A stretch of 64,000 bases of DNA from Nitzschia sp. DOCU1 (taxonomy: Eukaryota > Bacillariophyta > Bacillariophyceae > Bacillariales > Bacillariaceae), in contig OX595991.1 in assembly GCA_951394045.1 (NCBI GenBank), positions 1,798,001 through 1,862,000 of the forward strand. Direction: 5' to 3'. The notes beneath the pieces are model-generated. The model did not search any database. It was not told where the DNA came from and saw nothing but the letters and a program-made list of their open reading frames with translations. Shown in pieces: positions 48,566-59,480 of the stretch (positions are counted from its first letter, which is position 1; each line of letters opens with the position of its first letter). The position numbers were made by a program, and so were the translations under genes.

Positions 48566-50020
48566 ATGCGATGCCGCCCTTTTCAAAGATTAGCCTGTGG
48601 GCTTGCTCTACTCCTGCTCTCTGAATCGTCGACCCTTGCATTTCTTTCCGATAGGTATTTGAGTCGTCTGAGCGACTCGAGGCCAGGCCATTTTCATCCA
48701 TTGTTCGCCACATTGGCATCAACACCCCACAATGACGACGAAACGACCACGCCACTTCCTGCTCGGTATCCAAAGTCTTCTCAGATTCGCAAAAAGCCAC
48801 AGAGTCGACGACCCAGAGGATACTGGCAAGATATTGCGAATGTCGATCAAGAACTGAGGGAACTCTGGCAACAGCAGGCCAATATTACCATTCCGAAATC
48901 AACACCTCCACCGATCCCCAATGAGAGTCTACTCAACTATTGGAAACGACACGATTTACGCGCTGCGATTGCGACTCATGGGGGGCGAGAGTTGCTAGCC
49001 GAAGAATTATCCAGTAAAGGTCGTGCCATGATTATTCCAGGAAAATGGGCCGACGCGGTACAGATTCCTATGGTTCAGCGGATGGTCCTTCAAGACCCTC
49101 AATTGTCCATGGAATATCCACCGCTGTCTCCGCAACAACTTGCCACAAAGAACAAAGCCAAAATCGTACAAGAAACAATAGAAACACGCGAACTTCGATG
49201 GCGTCATAGTAGTGATCGGAAACCGAGGGGATACTGGTCGTCCAGTGAAGTTGTCATCAAGGAACTGTAAGTTGAGAAAGGCAGTCTATACGGTGACGTA
49301 CACAGAAACCCATATTCTCATTCGATTACATGACATTGTCTTTCTCTTATTAGCTATATTTATCTCCAAGAGCGCAGCCAGCGAGAACGTATTCCACAAG
49401 TTTGGATGCCTCGCTTGAGTGAATTACAGCAAGCGGGCCGAGACGATCTCATGTTGGCTATTCGTCGTTTTGGAGGGCAGTCCAGAATTGGCCGCCTGGC
49501 AGGTCTAGTGACGTTTCGGGAATGGAATTATATAGAGGGTCAGTACGAACTACTTTTGGGCTTGAAGGAGTATCTGGATCGATACCATTCAGGAGATTAT
49601 ACAATGTTTCCTGCCGCGTCTGTAGTGAAAGGACGAGGCTACGACCGGCTCTATTCACTCATTCAATACTATGGGGGAGTTCGATTTTTGGCTGCGCGAT
49701 TTGATATGAAGTGGGCAGCAGCAGGAGCCGAAGAAGAGAGCGGGCGACGCCGACGGCGTACGACAACGAAAGAGGTTGATTTATTGTCGGCCGACATGTA
49801 CTGGGGTCCCTTTGATTTGGAGTTTGGAATTGATCTTTTCGCGTTTGTCCGTGAACAAGAACTGAAAAAGACACCACCATTACAACGTCCTGAAATCAGA
49901 ATTCCATCCCAGTTGACGTTACTGGAACATGGAGAACGAGGCTTACGGTTGGATGAAAAGATTCAAGAATATGGCGGATACGAAAATATGGCACGGCGTC
50001 TGGGCTTGGCGTTCGAGTAG
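48566..50020 (+). CDS. Plastid-targeted GG-repeat protein of unknown function
   Basis: Exons 48566-49266 and 49354-50020 encode 455 residues; the intron splits a Leu codon. The N-terminus is a signal peptide (LACGLALLLLSESS) followed by TLAFLS, an ASAFAP-like motif. Two RKPRGYW motifs precede helices of similar pattern. At least four copies of a short motif with central Gly-Gly occur: LRAAIATHGGRELLAEEL, LMLAIRRFGGQSRIGRLAGL, LYSLIQYYGGVRFLAARF and LDEKIQEYGGYENMARRLGL. Similar motifs occur in plant and algal organelle proteins, some thought to bind nucleic acid, but I do not recognise the family by name. Confidence 0.75.
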
Positions 50021-50810
50021 CGCGACGGAAATTCGTAACTTCCCGAACTATCCTTAACCGACTCTCCTGGAAGCCGGCGGCAATGAATCCTAGCATGATT
50101 GTGAGAATCCGAGCATGCTGTCACTTCTGCAGTTGGTTCATGGCCCCAAGTCGACAGTAGTTGGACGCTGGACCAGCAACGCGCAGATAGGTATGTAAAT
50201 CAAAATGTCTGCAACCACCAAACTAGGCGACGAATCTTCGCTGTATGATAGCGAAAGTGCTGCTACCGTAAATATTATGATAGAAGCTTACCACAGATTA
50301 GGTTGACTTGCGGAAGATTCTTCCGCCAATTCCGCAAAATGGAGGATTCCTCATTCCCCTTGAATCTCTTGCAGTCAGTTGATATGTCTGTCCAAGGTAC
50401 GGCAGAAGAATTTTCATTTTTCAGAAATTTTCGTTAAATAGGACGTTCTTTCATTACTTTAATTGTTTGGTCGTTCGACATCAGTTTGAAACATTGTTTT
50501 AAAACATGTCATTTGGTAACATGTTCTCCCTCGAGAGAATTTCGATGCATCCCGCATCATCTGTTCGGCTGGTCTGCCGATGATGGTTGTTCCTCGACAC
50601 GACGACGACCTCTTATTTCAAACTCGCAGCTTGACTTCTTCTCCCCCATCAAATCCCATTTTGACATTGATGGCAATAATGAAAACCTAAGACAATCACT
50701 GGAAAGATCTCCCAGTAGCAGAAGAACCACAAGCTAACACAAAACGTTCGAGCCCCGTGTCAGCCAGCCTCAACGAAGGAATCCTATCCGAAACAAAAGG
50801 CGCCATCATC
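50021..50810. other. Intergenic interval
   Basis: 790 bp between the plastid GG-repeat gene and the exonuclease start. No gene, RNA or repeat recognised. Confidence 0.4.
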
Positions 50811-52284
50811 ATGACACCTTTACCATCTAATGTACAAAGTGGTTTGACACTTTTATTATTGGCTTGTTTCTGTCTCCATTGGGGCCATGGATTCATGTCT
50901 AATGAATTTTCCAGCACTCGATACTTTACCGACAAGGGGTTTCTACCTCCACTCCAGGGCCTGACTCTGCGACCGTCAGGAATGAGTGTCGTATGGAATC
51001 AAACCACTGCCGATTCCTTTACCACGGACACGTCGTCCATTTTGTCATTAGACGGCTCCAGTAGCGTCCCTGTGACATATACCAACAACCCCAAGTCAGT
51101 CTATCGATGGCTTTCGGATAATCTTCCCTACGAAGGTTGCACTATTGGCTTTGACGTGGAGGTGAGTATTTTGCTGTGTGTGTTTTGTTATGTCAGAAGG
51201 AACAAGCCGTTTGAAATAGTAGAAAACGACCCGCCGAAAATACGAGCCATGAGGATTGCTGATTAACCAGACTCTGATTTTCCAGTGTCGAATCAATACA
51301 ATCACACCTCCCGCGAGGGAACTTTTTTCTGAGCTCCATGAATGAATGAAAAATGAAAGAAAGAGGGCTATGATTTACACAACCAGCTACACTGAAAGAA
51401 GCTTAGTCTCTTCGCCTATCACGTGTAACGAAAAAAAAGATAGTCAACCTTGTGTTGATACTGAGCCCTCTTGTTGTTGTGTTGGTGGAGTTTGTCCTAC
51501 AACGATTTTGCTCTGCAAATTCTCACTTTTTATTTTCTTGTTTGTCCCTTAGTCGAGGCCCAAACCACTGCGGCGCGAGGGAGAAAAGTCACCCTTTGAT
51601 CGTGCCGCGACGATCCAACTCGCAACTCCTCAATCCTGTCTCGTCATTCACCTCGCTCGTCGATCGGGCAAACATAGCCTTGCGTGCGCTCCTATCCTAA
51701 AGGCAGTATTGTGTGACGAACAGTTCGTCAAGGCAGGATGTGCCTTGGACGAAGATTTGATGTCATTATATGATCTTTGGGGTGGACTCGATGCCAAGTC
51801 ACGCTTGGATCTAGGATTCTTGGGTGGCCCGAAACGTGCGAATCGATATGGACTGAAAACGCTCAGCAAGGGCCTTTTGGGAGTGGACCTTCCCAAGCCA
51901 AAACAAATTGCAGTTTCGGATTGGAGCGCTGTGCCATTGACGGAGAATCAAATCATCTACAGCGCTAGAGATGCGTGGGCGGGTGCTGCTATCGCAGAGA
52001 AGCTTGCGGAATGTGATCCCGAAACCTTTAGCCACAAATCACTGGTCGACCTATTGCCGCAAATCGAACCATCCATATCCGAGTTGGTGTCGAAACAACG
52101 GCGGAGGGAACGAGCCAAGCGAGATCTACGACAGCTTCTAGCTCCCTACCGGTCAAAATCTTGTGAAATTCCCCATGACGTTCGAGCGCGAATACACGGT
52201 TTGCGTTGCATGATCAAGCAGCGGGTCATTGACCCTCACCTGGCCTTCGACGTCCCCAAGCATCTAATTGACATTGAAGACTAA
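50811..52284 (+). CDS. DEDDy 3'-5' exonuclease (WRN-exo type), probably plastid-targeted
   Basis: Exons 50811-51161 and 51553-52284 encode 360 residues; the 391-bp intron lies inside motif I and joining gives TIGFDVE-SRPKPL. Motif I is FDVE (114-117), motif II GCALDEDL, motif III YSARDAW with the Tyr and Asp of the DEDDy class. The Asp and Glu residues bind the two metals that cleave DNA or RNA from the 3' end. The N-terminus is a signal peptide (LTLLLLACFCLHW) followed by HG-F, an ASAFAP-like site, so plastid import is likely. There is no helicase domain. The last ~70 residues are basic and not recognised. Confidence 0.82.
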
Positions 52285-52318
52285 GACAGTGTTTACAGCT
52301 ACGATATGGTGGCACAAC

Positions 52319-53080
52319 TCAAAATACAAATGGAATCATTCGGTATGGGACCTTTTGTCGATAATCTTCATATTCCTTGCCAAAGGTTCCGACCAAGAAC
52401 CTCTCTTCGTCGTACGTTCGAATCGCCGTGAAACCCAGGCAAATGGCCATGGGAATGACGCCCCAGAATGAACCAACACTCAGGGGGAACCCACAAAACA
52501 AGGGAATGATCGCCATGTACATGGGATGACGAACCAAAGAGTAGGGACCGGTAGTGACAAGTTTCTGCCCTGGCTGGACATGCACAACTCGGGCGGCAAA
52601 TTTGTTGATTCGAAAGACCCAAAATATAAATGCCAAGCCTAGCGCCATGGCGGTAGCTCCCACCCAATTCCACATCTTGGGGTAATTTGCTAAAGTTTCC
52701 TCACTCGAGGCATCATAACTTGTCCACAATAGTCCTAAAAGGTAGATGATTGACGTGTATTTGTGAAATAGCCGCTCGGCGACCGATTCATTATTACCAG
52801 GCACGATCTTGGTGATGCGTTTCCTCAAAATGCGAGGACGGTCAAAGAGAAAGGGCAACGCTATCAATACCATACAAGGAATGACGATTTCTGTCACCCA
52901 GAAACCATACCACAAGGTGGGTGGACGGGGAAAGGTACGAATCCAAGCTCCTGCTGTGAGCAAAACGTAAAGAACCGAAGGATATGCCACGGCACAAACG
53001 AGCCAAATTTTGATCTTTTCTTGGAGTATAAAAGGCCGCTCCAAGTCCTCTTCCTCTTTCGATAGAGCATCTGATGTCAT
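52319..53080 (-). CDS. ICMT/PEMT-family integral membrane methyltransferase
   Basis: A single exon. I choose the ATG at 53080 (MTSDALSKEEEDLERPF), giving 253 residues, because sequence further upstream is not membrane-protein-like. Several hydrophobic helices are present (LVCAVAYPSVLYVLLTAGAW; IVIPCMVLIALPFLF; GATAMALGLAFIFWVF). The C-terminal half has the family signature: TTGPYSLVRHPMYMAIIP, then a Glu-Glu-Arg pair (DEERFL) and EYEDYRQKVPYRMIPF. Isoprenylcysteine carboxyl methyltransferases methylate prenylated Cys in the ER, but the family also holds other methyltransferases and sterol-type enzymes, so the substrate is open. Tail-to-tail with the exonuclease gene (34 bp). Confidence 0.8.
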   Translation of the reverse strand: MTSDALSKEEEDLERPFILQEKIKIWLVCAVAYPSVLYVLLTAGAWIRTFPRPPTLWYGFWVTEIVIPCMVLIALPFLFDRPRILRKRITKIVPGNNESVAERLFHKYTSIIYLLGLLWTSYDASSEETLANYPKMWNWVGATAMALGLAFIFWVFRINKFAARVVHVQPGQKLVTTGPYSLVRHPMYMAIIPLFCGFPLSVGSFWGVIPMAICLGFTAIRTYDEERFLVGTFGKEYEDYRQKVPYRMIPFVF

Positions 53081-53669
53081 GGTGGTAATGATGAATGAAT
53101 AACAATGAGTGGGTAGAATTAGGTTAATGACGAGAAGTCGGGGAGGATTCCCATTTGTCAAAATGGGAATCGATGAGATGTCAACAAAATGAGACAGATC
53201 ACATTCGTGACTGACTCGTGATTCGTGATAGCTTGTCACCTGCCGCACCGAAGGCGATCCAGCAACAATAACTTCTTGTATTGAAATGTAGCAAACAACA
53301 CGACATTCCTAGGATCCTATCAGCCCCATAAATCATTGCTAATTGAGCTCATTTACCAGAATAGTTGCTGCGCTCGTCGCAGCAATAACAAACTAGAGTC
53401 TGTCTCGTCCTCATTCAACAAGCAAAGTTCTCCCATAGTTACAAAATTTACTCGACCTAGCCCCGCATCCTGGAGTGGTGCAAAAATGCAGTCTCGCGAT
53501 ACTCAATCCCTCCATGATGTCATGTTTGCATACCACGAACTATCGTCGCAATGAAGGATCGACCCACGACTGCGTACCGTGCCGCCCACCATGGCAAGAT
53601 TCGTTCAAGTTGCACAAGCTAGCTAGCCCCCTGTCCAGGCATAGCACTTCTACCAGACAGCAGAAAGGA
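53081..53669. other. Intergenic interval
   Basis: 589 bp between the ICMT-like start (minus) and the stop of the next minus-strand gene. No gene recognised. Confidence 0.35.
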
Positions 53670-54206
53670 TCACGACGTAGTGTCCGTGTCGGAACTGTCA
53701 CTGCAAGAGTCGTCGTCGTCGTGGTCACTTTCTGACCTGTCACCGACTGTGGACATTGTGTCAAATGTCAAATCGCTGACGTCCGATCCATCATCGTCAT
53801 TGTCGTTGGGAACGCTCTGGATGGGGGGTTTCGTTTCACGTCGAATCTTCCAAAACATGTCAAAAAAGAAACTCGTAAATGACGCGGTCTTGTCGTTGTT
53901 GGCGGCGGGAATCCGAATGTCGACGGGAATCGATTCATCGTCATCACTGCTGTATTCTTCTTCGGCTCGTGGTCGCTTCTTGCTATTACCCGTCATGTCA
54001 AACATCGACGGTGGAGGATGTACCGTCAAGTGTTCGAGGAGTCGTCGCCGTCGCTTTCGTTGGTGGGACGACCATCGATACAACGACGAAAGTTGAAAGG
54101 CGGTTTCATGAACGAGCTGGATGCGAAAATCCACTGGGACAAGACATTGCAAAATGAATGAAAGAGGGATCTTCATTATTGCAAAAGCTGATGGTAGAAG
54201 GTTCAT
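53670..54206 (-). CDS. Hypothetical protein with acidic C-terminus
   Basis: ATG at 54206 gives 178 residues; a later Met at ~54176 is also possible. The frame has a helical, basic middle (LSSLYRWSSHQRKRRRRL), then a Ser/Asp-rich region with DIRIPAANN and TSFFFDMFWKIRR, and ends in an Asp/Ser run. No family is recognised. It is head-to-head with the EXO1-like gene. Low-complexity acidic ends often arise by chance in CTG/CGT-rich DNA, so confidence is moderate. Confidence 0.42.
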   Translation of the reverse strand: MNLLPSAFAIMKIPLSFILQCLVPVDFRIQLVHETAFQLSSLYRWSSHQRKRRRRLLEHLTVHPPPSMFDMTGNSKKRPRAEEEYSSDDDESIPVDIRIPAANNDKTASFTSFFFDMFWKIRRETKPPIQSVPNDNDDDGSDVSDLTFDTMSTVGDRSESDHDDDDSCSDSSDTDTTS

Positions 54207-54549
54207 ATACTTTGCCCATTGTGGTCCAACAGCTTTTGGTCTCCGACGGTTGCAATCAAAAAAAGAGTTCGGGTGCGAAGCTTCTTCGCATTTTTTGAAT
54301 GACCGGCTGGCTCTCTGGTCGAATGTCCGCCCGGCGCGTTTTCGACTCAACCGACTGATCTACTCCGGCAAAGCTTTAGTGTGGCAACGGAAAAAAGATA
54401 TCCTCCGTGATCACACACACATGATTTCACCCCCTCGTCAACAGCAATAGTTTAATGTTGTTGTTGTCTACCCCGTATGGTGGCATAGAAGTGGTGTTGC
54501 ACTCAAACGAGACCCTGGTGCGCAAGTGATTTTTTATTCATAAGAAAAC

Positions 54550-56799
54550 ATGGGCATTTCCGATTTTCTATCGCGAGTTCTCGAGTCGGCTGGACAAGTG
54601 TGCGATCTCCAATGTTATGCAGACGGAATTATGGAACCCGTCGAGAATACGCACAAACGACGACGTCGTCCCATGCGCATCGGCATTGATGTGAGCTCTT
54701 GGGTATACAACGCAGCTCATGGATATGGAGATATGCTGGGAGATGAGCGGCATTTGAGCAATTATGGGAGAGCCGCCTTGTATGACGAGCAACAACAACG
54801 AAACTTGAATGATAATTCGGACCCTGCCGCCTCGTTGAATCCATCCGAGGAGACCATTCGAGCATATGTACAAACATGTACAAAGTATGTGTTGACAAGA
54901 ATGGAATTCTTGCGGGACACCACCAAGGCGGATATTCTGGTCGTCTTGGATGGAGCTTCGCCGCCCATCAAAACGCGAGAAGTAGAACGCCGTCGATCAT
55001 TGCGTCGAGAACAGGAACGAGTTAGAGACCAACCGGTGGATCCCAATGAATGTCCCACCAAGAATAATATAAGAAGAACAAAGGCTTTTCGAAGAGCAGG
55101 TGCTGGTCGTTACCATGGTCGAATTATTGATGAACTTCTACAAGGTTTACGGCAAGCGGGATTGCCGTTTTTGGTGGCCCCTTACGAAGCCGACGGCGAA
55201 CTGGCGTACCTTTCAGACATGGGGTTTATTGATCTCGTTGTGACTGAAGATTCTGATCTGGTGGCTCATGGAGCCAAGGCTATCCTATACAAGTCTATCT
55301 CAGAGATTGCTAACAACAATCCCAAGGGCAAGCTGCTCAAATTCTCGGATATCGGCTCTGTGGAAGATGCAAATTTCTGTCTGACGGACTTTACTCCCGT
55401 CATGATGACGATACTGTTTGTTTCGGTGGGTTGCGACTATTGTGACAAACTCAAAGGAGTCGGGCTACTGACTGCTTCTCGCGTTATACGCGAGGCATTT
55501 TGTTCACCCAATCAACCGACGCATCATCGGATCAGTCATCGTCAGAACCATCAGCGACTTTCCAAGCTAGCGCGCGTCTTTGAACAGCTCTATTTGTGTT
55601 GCTACATGAGTTCCTCTGCTTTGACCCCCGAGTTCAAGCAGGCCTATGAAGACCGCTTTTTGTCCGCCATTTTTATGTACCGCCACCCAATCGTTTATGA
55701 TCCCTTGCAAGAAAAAAACGTTTTGACCTCCCGATGCCTCCATGAAGATAACAATGTGGGTGGTGGAGTCGCGACTATGGTATCTATGAATGGGCAAGAA
55801 GAAGACGAAGCTATTGATCCAGTGCAGCTATTCGTGGACGATGAACTCATTGATCACGAACCCTACGTCGAGCTCTGTCGCGACTTTGAGCGGATCCAGA
55901 ACATTGTTGGACGCCTCTGTCCCAAAGCCGAGGCAGCTCGAGCGGCTCAGGGCTTCAACCGTAGAACGGAAGCTCCAGACGAGGAAACTAAGAATGACGG
56001 TGAACCTAAACAGGCCGCGAATGAAGGGAATGTTAGCGCAACAGTGCAAACAGCAGGCAGTGGTACTCGAGAGGAATCAGTTGCAGAAACAGGAGCGTCT
56101 CAGCAGCTGCAGACTCAAGATGAACTCTCGTCGCATCATGACAAAGAGAACAGTGGGACGATGGCCGGCCGAAAGGACACGAAAGGGACGGGCTCATTCC
56201 AAGATTCTAGTCCACGAAGGGAAGCAGAATTCGATGAGCGGCAGCTCTTCGACACGCAAGAGGAAGGTGCAGTACAACGTGACAGGGAAAGCAGTTCAAT
56301 GCCTACTAGTAAAAAGGCGCCAAGTCAGAACGACTCTCCCCAAGCAGATGAACACGATAGTTCTCCGAAAGAAAAAGTCCTGGATACCCAGCCCTTCTTT
56401 CCAATTGATCCCATTGAGGCTGCAACGCCCAACAGCCAATCAGGTGAACACGATATTTCACCGGAAGTACACGCCCTGAATACCCAGCCCTTCTCACCAA
56501 ATGAGCCTATAGAGGCGAGACGTCTCGCTCACGACTTTCTACAGGCCCACGAGGGATATGTATCGCACAATCCTATGGATGGCCGCGAGGAAGTGGGTGG
56601 TTCCGGGGCAATTGACACTATTACAAGCCCAGCAACTCACAAGTCGTCGTCTCAGACGACTGGGATGTCCTCGAGTACTAAAAGCCCGCTTCTTCTTTAT
56701 TCCACAACTCCCGAAGAGAAAGCTGGAATCTCTCAGGAATCAGCAAACACTGCGAGTACGTCGAAACCGAGTGGCCCCATGACACAGCCTCAAGTCTGA
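54550..56799 (+). CDS. XPG/EXO1-like structure-specific nuclease
   Basis: A single exon encodes 749 residues. It starts MGISDFL, as the N-terminal Gly is needed in the family. XPG-N (~1-135) contains RIGIDVSSWVY and VVLDGASPPIKTREVERR; XPG-I (~195-260) contains APYEADGELAYL and VVTEDSDLVAHGAK, with the metal-binding acids; then VSVGCDYCDKLKGVGLLTA, the helix-hairpin-helix entry. This is closest in plan to EXO1, a 5'-3' exonuclease and flap nuclease in mismatch repair and end resection. An insertion of ~20 residues before RIGIDV is unusual. The last ~280 residues are disordered with repeated DTQ/NTQPF motifs, possible ATM/ATR-type TQ sites. Confidence 0.85.
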   Translation: MGISDFLSRVLESAGQVCDLQCYADGIMEPVENTHKRRRRPMRIGIDVSSWVYNAAHGYGDMLGDERHLSNYGRAALYDEQQQRNLNDNSDPAASLNPSEETIRAYVQTCTKYVLTRMEFLRDTTKADILVVLDGASPPIKTREVERRRSLRREQERVRDQPVDPNECPTKNNIRRTKAFRRAGAGRYHGRIIDELLQGLRQAGLPFLVAPYEADGELAYLSDMGFIDLVVTEDSDLVAHGAKAILYKSISEIANNNPKGKLLKFSDIGSVEDANFCLTDFTPVMMTILFVSVGCDYCDKLKGVGLLTASRVIREAFCSPNQPTHHRISHRQNHQRLSKLARVFEQLYLCCYMSSSALTPEFKQAYEDRFLSAIFMYRHPIVYDPLQEKNVLTSRCLHEDNNVGGGVATMVSMNGQEEDEAIDPVQLFVDDELIDHEPYVELCRDFERIQNIVGRLCPKAEAARAAQGFNRRTEAPDEETKNDGEPKQAANEGNVSATVQTAGSGTREESVAETGASQQLQTQDELSSHHDKENSGTMAGRKDTKGTGSFQDSSPRREAEFDERQLFDTQEEGAVQRDRESSSMPTSKKAPSQNDSPQADEHDSSPKEKVLDTQPFFPIDPIEAATPNSQSGEHDISPEVHALNTQPFSPNEPIEARRLAHDFLQAHEGYVSHNPMDGREEVGGSGAIDTITSPATHKSSSQTTGMSSSTKSPLLLYSTTPEEKAGISQESANTASTSKPSGPMTQPQV

Positions 56800-56965
56800 G
56801 TAAGGGTCCCAATATGACTGACTACGACTGCTAGTTCCTGATCCGACTGTTATAGCAATTAATGATGCAGGGGGCAGACATTCATCCGTCCCGATCGGCA
56901 CTACTGTAGCCAAGGCCCAAAAAATGAGTCTAGAAGCCATTGTGTATAGTTCATTTATTATTTCC

Positions 56966-57454
56966 TTAAACGAGATCACTGAACGGCAATGGTTGGATAG
57001 TGGTAATAACACCATTGTCTCCCGCCGCCTTGAGGAAATAGGCCTCCTTGGGAAGCTTGGGCGTACGCTTGAGGTTGACCTTGACTCCCGTCTTGGCAGC
57101 TTCCGCCTTGGCCGCCTCATTCTCCTTCTTTCGCTGCAAGATTTCCTTTTGGCACTTGGAGTGTCGCACGTGCTCAATGCGAACATGAATACGCTTTTCG
57201 AGAATTCGTCCGTTGACCAACTTGTTCACACGCACACCGACGGCCGACTTGGTAACGTTGAAAATGATTCCAGTTCGTCCGTGGTATCCCTTGTGGGGCA
57301 TACCCTTATGGATGGAAGGATCGGCAAAGATGTCCACGTAGTCACCAACCTTAACTTTCATCAAGTATTGGGAAAGGTGGATGGGACCATTTTTCCGGAA
57401 CTTCTTGGCAAACATGTGGCGCGTACGCGCCCGGACACCAAAGGAGTGCGGCAT
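56966..57454 (-). CDS. RPL21: Ribosomal protein eL21 (60S)
   Basis: A single exon encodes 162 residues: [20 protein letters not shown], then [20 protein letters not shown] and [10 protein letters not shown], the typical eL21 core, and a C-terminal basic helix. Length matches the family (~160). A structural protein of the large cytosolic ribosomal subunit. Tail-to-tail with the EXO1-like gene (166 bp). Confidence 0.96.
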   Translation of the reverse strand: MPHSFGVRARTRHMFAKKFRKNGPIHLSQYLMKVKVGDYVDIFADPSIHKGMPHKGYHGRTGIIFNVTKSAVGVRVNKLVNGRILEKRIHVRIEHVRHSKCQKEILQRKKENEAAKAEAAKTGVKVNLKRTPKLPKEAYFLKAAGDNGVITTIQPLPFSDLV

Positions 57455-58243
57455 CTTGTATCAGTAATAGGCTAGAGTATCATAGAAGAAAACGAAGAAA
57501 AGGTGAGGGAGAGCTTTGTAAAAAGAAAGATACGAGAGTCCTAGCCGTGATTCTCGCATGGGGTTGCCATTCCAGTTCAGTCTCTTTCTTCGATGAAAGC
57601 TCCCGTGCAATCGCCCGTGACCACTACGCCGAGAGCCATCACCACGATAAACCTTCCACCAATGTGCCAATACGGCTCGATGAAAACTACAACCGTCATC
57701 TACCCTGACAATCCCTTTCTCATCTATCCCTCTTCGGTCTATCAACATGGTTGCGCAAGTTTCCCCCTGCTACACACCTTTCCTAAAGAAACAAACAATC
57801 CAAACGCACAATGATGGCGTCTCCTCTTGTTGGTGAGAGAGCTACGGCAAGGGATGAAGCCAAACGAGTCTCGCAGTCGGTGTGCAAAGCAACCGCAAAG
57901 GTGTTGTTGTGCTGTACATGGTCTGTCGTCTCACCGATTTTAGTAAGTGGTAGGAAATTTGTTAGTTTGTCCGCATGTTTCACGCCAGCGTGCGAGCCAG
58001 TAGGCGCACAGACACCCCCATCGTTCGCCATCCGTTCGTTCGTATCGTTCGTTCGAAAAGTACTTACGTAGACTCAAACATTTGGCCAATCGACAAGGTC
58101 CATCCAACGAGAAAACACGACAATGACGAGATCCAAGTATCTCTACACATATTGTAGCGAAGTGATTGTGCTTTCAGCAAGAAAGTTGTAGTCGGTACAA
58201 CATCCTCCTCCTTCCAGTGCTGATCCCCCCAAGTTGTTAAGTC
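57455..58243. other. Head-to-head intergenic interval
   Basis: 789 bp between the eL21 start (minus) and the NCBP3-like start (plus). No domain-bearing frame was seen. It likely holds the strong ribosomal-protein promoter and 5' UTRs, perhaps with a non-coding intron. Confidence 0.4.
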
Positions 58244-59480
58244 ATGGAAGATTATGAAAAAGAATGCGAAAAGCGAAAAGCCCGCGCCGAAAAATTTGGA
58301 ACCACCTATGTTCCACCCAAGCTGGAAGATTATCTCCCTTGGACCGAAGTCAAGCGCTTACGAGAGGAGCCCAAGATTGCAGGCAAGGGATTCGCCACGG
58401 GTATTGATTTGATGGATAGTGAAGAACTTGCCAAGCAAGAGGCTCGAAAAGCTCGATTTGCCAAAATGGCTAGCGCCAACGAGGTGGAAAATAAAGTGTC
58501 GGACGAAGCCGCCACTACAACTTTGGAAAACGAAACAGCCAAAGCCCCCAATGATGAGGCGCCACCAAGTGCCAAGCAAACCGATGACTTACCAGTGACT
58601 CAGTGTTGGGACAAGGAAGAAATGCTGCGACCTCAGCGTAGTGATCCTCCTTCGACCATGTGGTTGAAACCGGCGAAACCTGAGAATGAAGAACGAGAAA
58701 CTACGCCTACCGACGAAGCAGTTTGGGTCCCCGAGAAGATACATTTATTCGCCATTGACTGGGCGGCTTTCAAGCAGATTCGTAACAAGGATTTGATGGC
58801 GTTTTTCACGGGATATGGTCCTACTTATGTAGAGTGGCTGGGGGACTTGAGCTGCAACGTTTGTTTCGAAGATCAATTCACTGCAAAGAGAGCGTTGATG
58901 AATCTCGGACAGGAGATTCCGTCCCCGCCACCTGAGGAGGTTAGTACTCCTGAAGGTGAGGCGCCGCGAGAAGTTCCTGATTTCGGGTGCATGACTTGGC
59001 GATTTTGCAAGAAGCCCGTTCGAAAGGTTCGTTTGATTGCACATCAGGTTTTATATTCTTCGACCATAAGGATATCCGAACTTATTGACACATTGTTTAT
59101 GTATTCCTCAGATTGCCAATGACAGACACGGTAGAAAAGGCACAACAGCTCGGATATTGATGCGGTCGGCGTTGTCGACAGATATTCTACAAGATCGACC
59201 AAACTCGTGGCCTGCTCCACCTGGTGGCTTTTCTTCGACCGAAGTTTTGGGTCCCGACAGTGATTATAAAGGAGGAAAGAAAAAAGGAAAGAAAAAGCGT
59301 CAAAGAGAAGCGAAACCAAAGGAACAACGCGATGTCTACGTTCCACATGTGGATCCAGATGGAGAGCATCCCATGCTCGTAAGGGGATTGGCCTCGGGCC
59401 GGGAAGGATTTTCGTTGGAGGAAATGGAACAGGAGCGGGCCAGAAAGCGGACCAAAACTACCGAAAGTAGCTCTTCATAG
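58244..59480 (+). CDS. NCBP3-like nuclear cap-binding subunit
   Basis: Exons 58244-59026 and 59112-59480 encode 383 residues (phase-0 intron, joining CKKPVRK-IANDRHGRKG). Residues ~1-60 have KRKARAEKFGTTYVPP, similar to the SARNP/THO1-type RNA-binding motif. The RRM-like NCBP3 region is at ~165-225: IHLFAIDWAAF, LMAFFTGYGPTYVEWLGD, SCNVCFEDQFTAKRALMNL. The basic C-terminus includes DRPNSWPAPPGG and Lys-rich runs. NCBP3 pairs with NCBP1 on capped RNA and links it to export. The RRM-like core without canonical RNP motifs is characteristic of the family. Confidence 0.82.

Noticed and set aside
57593..58157. Short plus-strand frames between eL21 and NCBP3-like genes
   Set aside because: No domain, no signal peptide, and mutually overlapping; probably 5' UTR or promoter.
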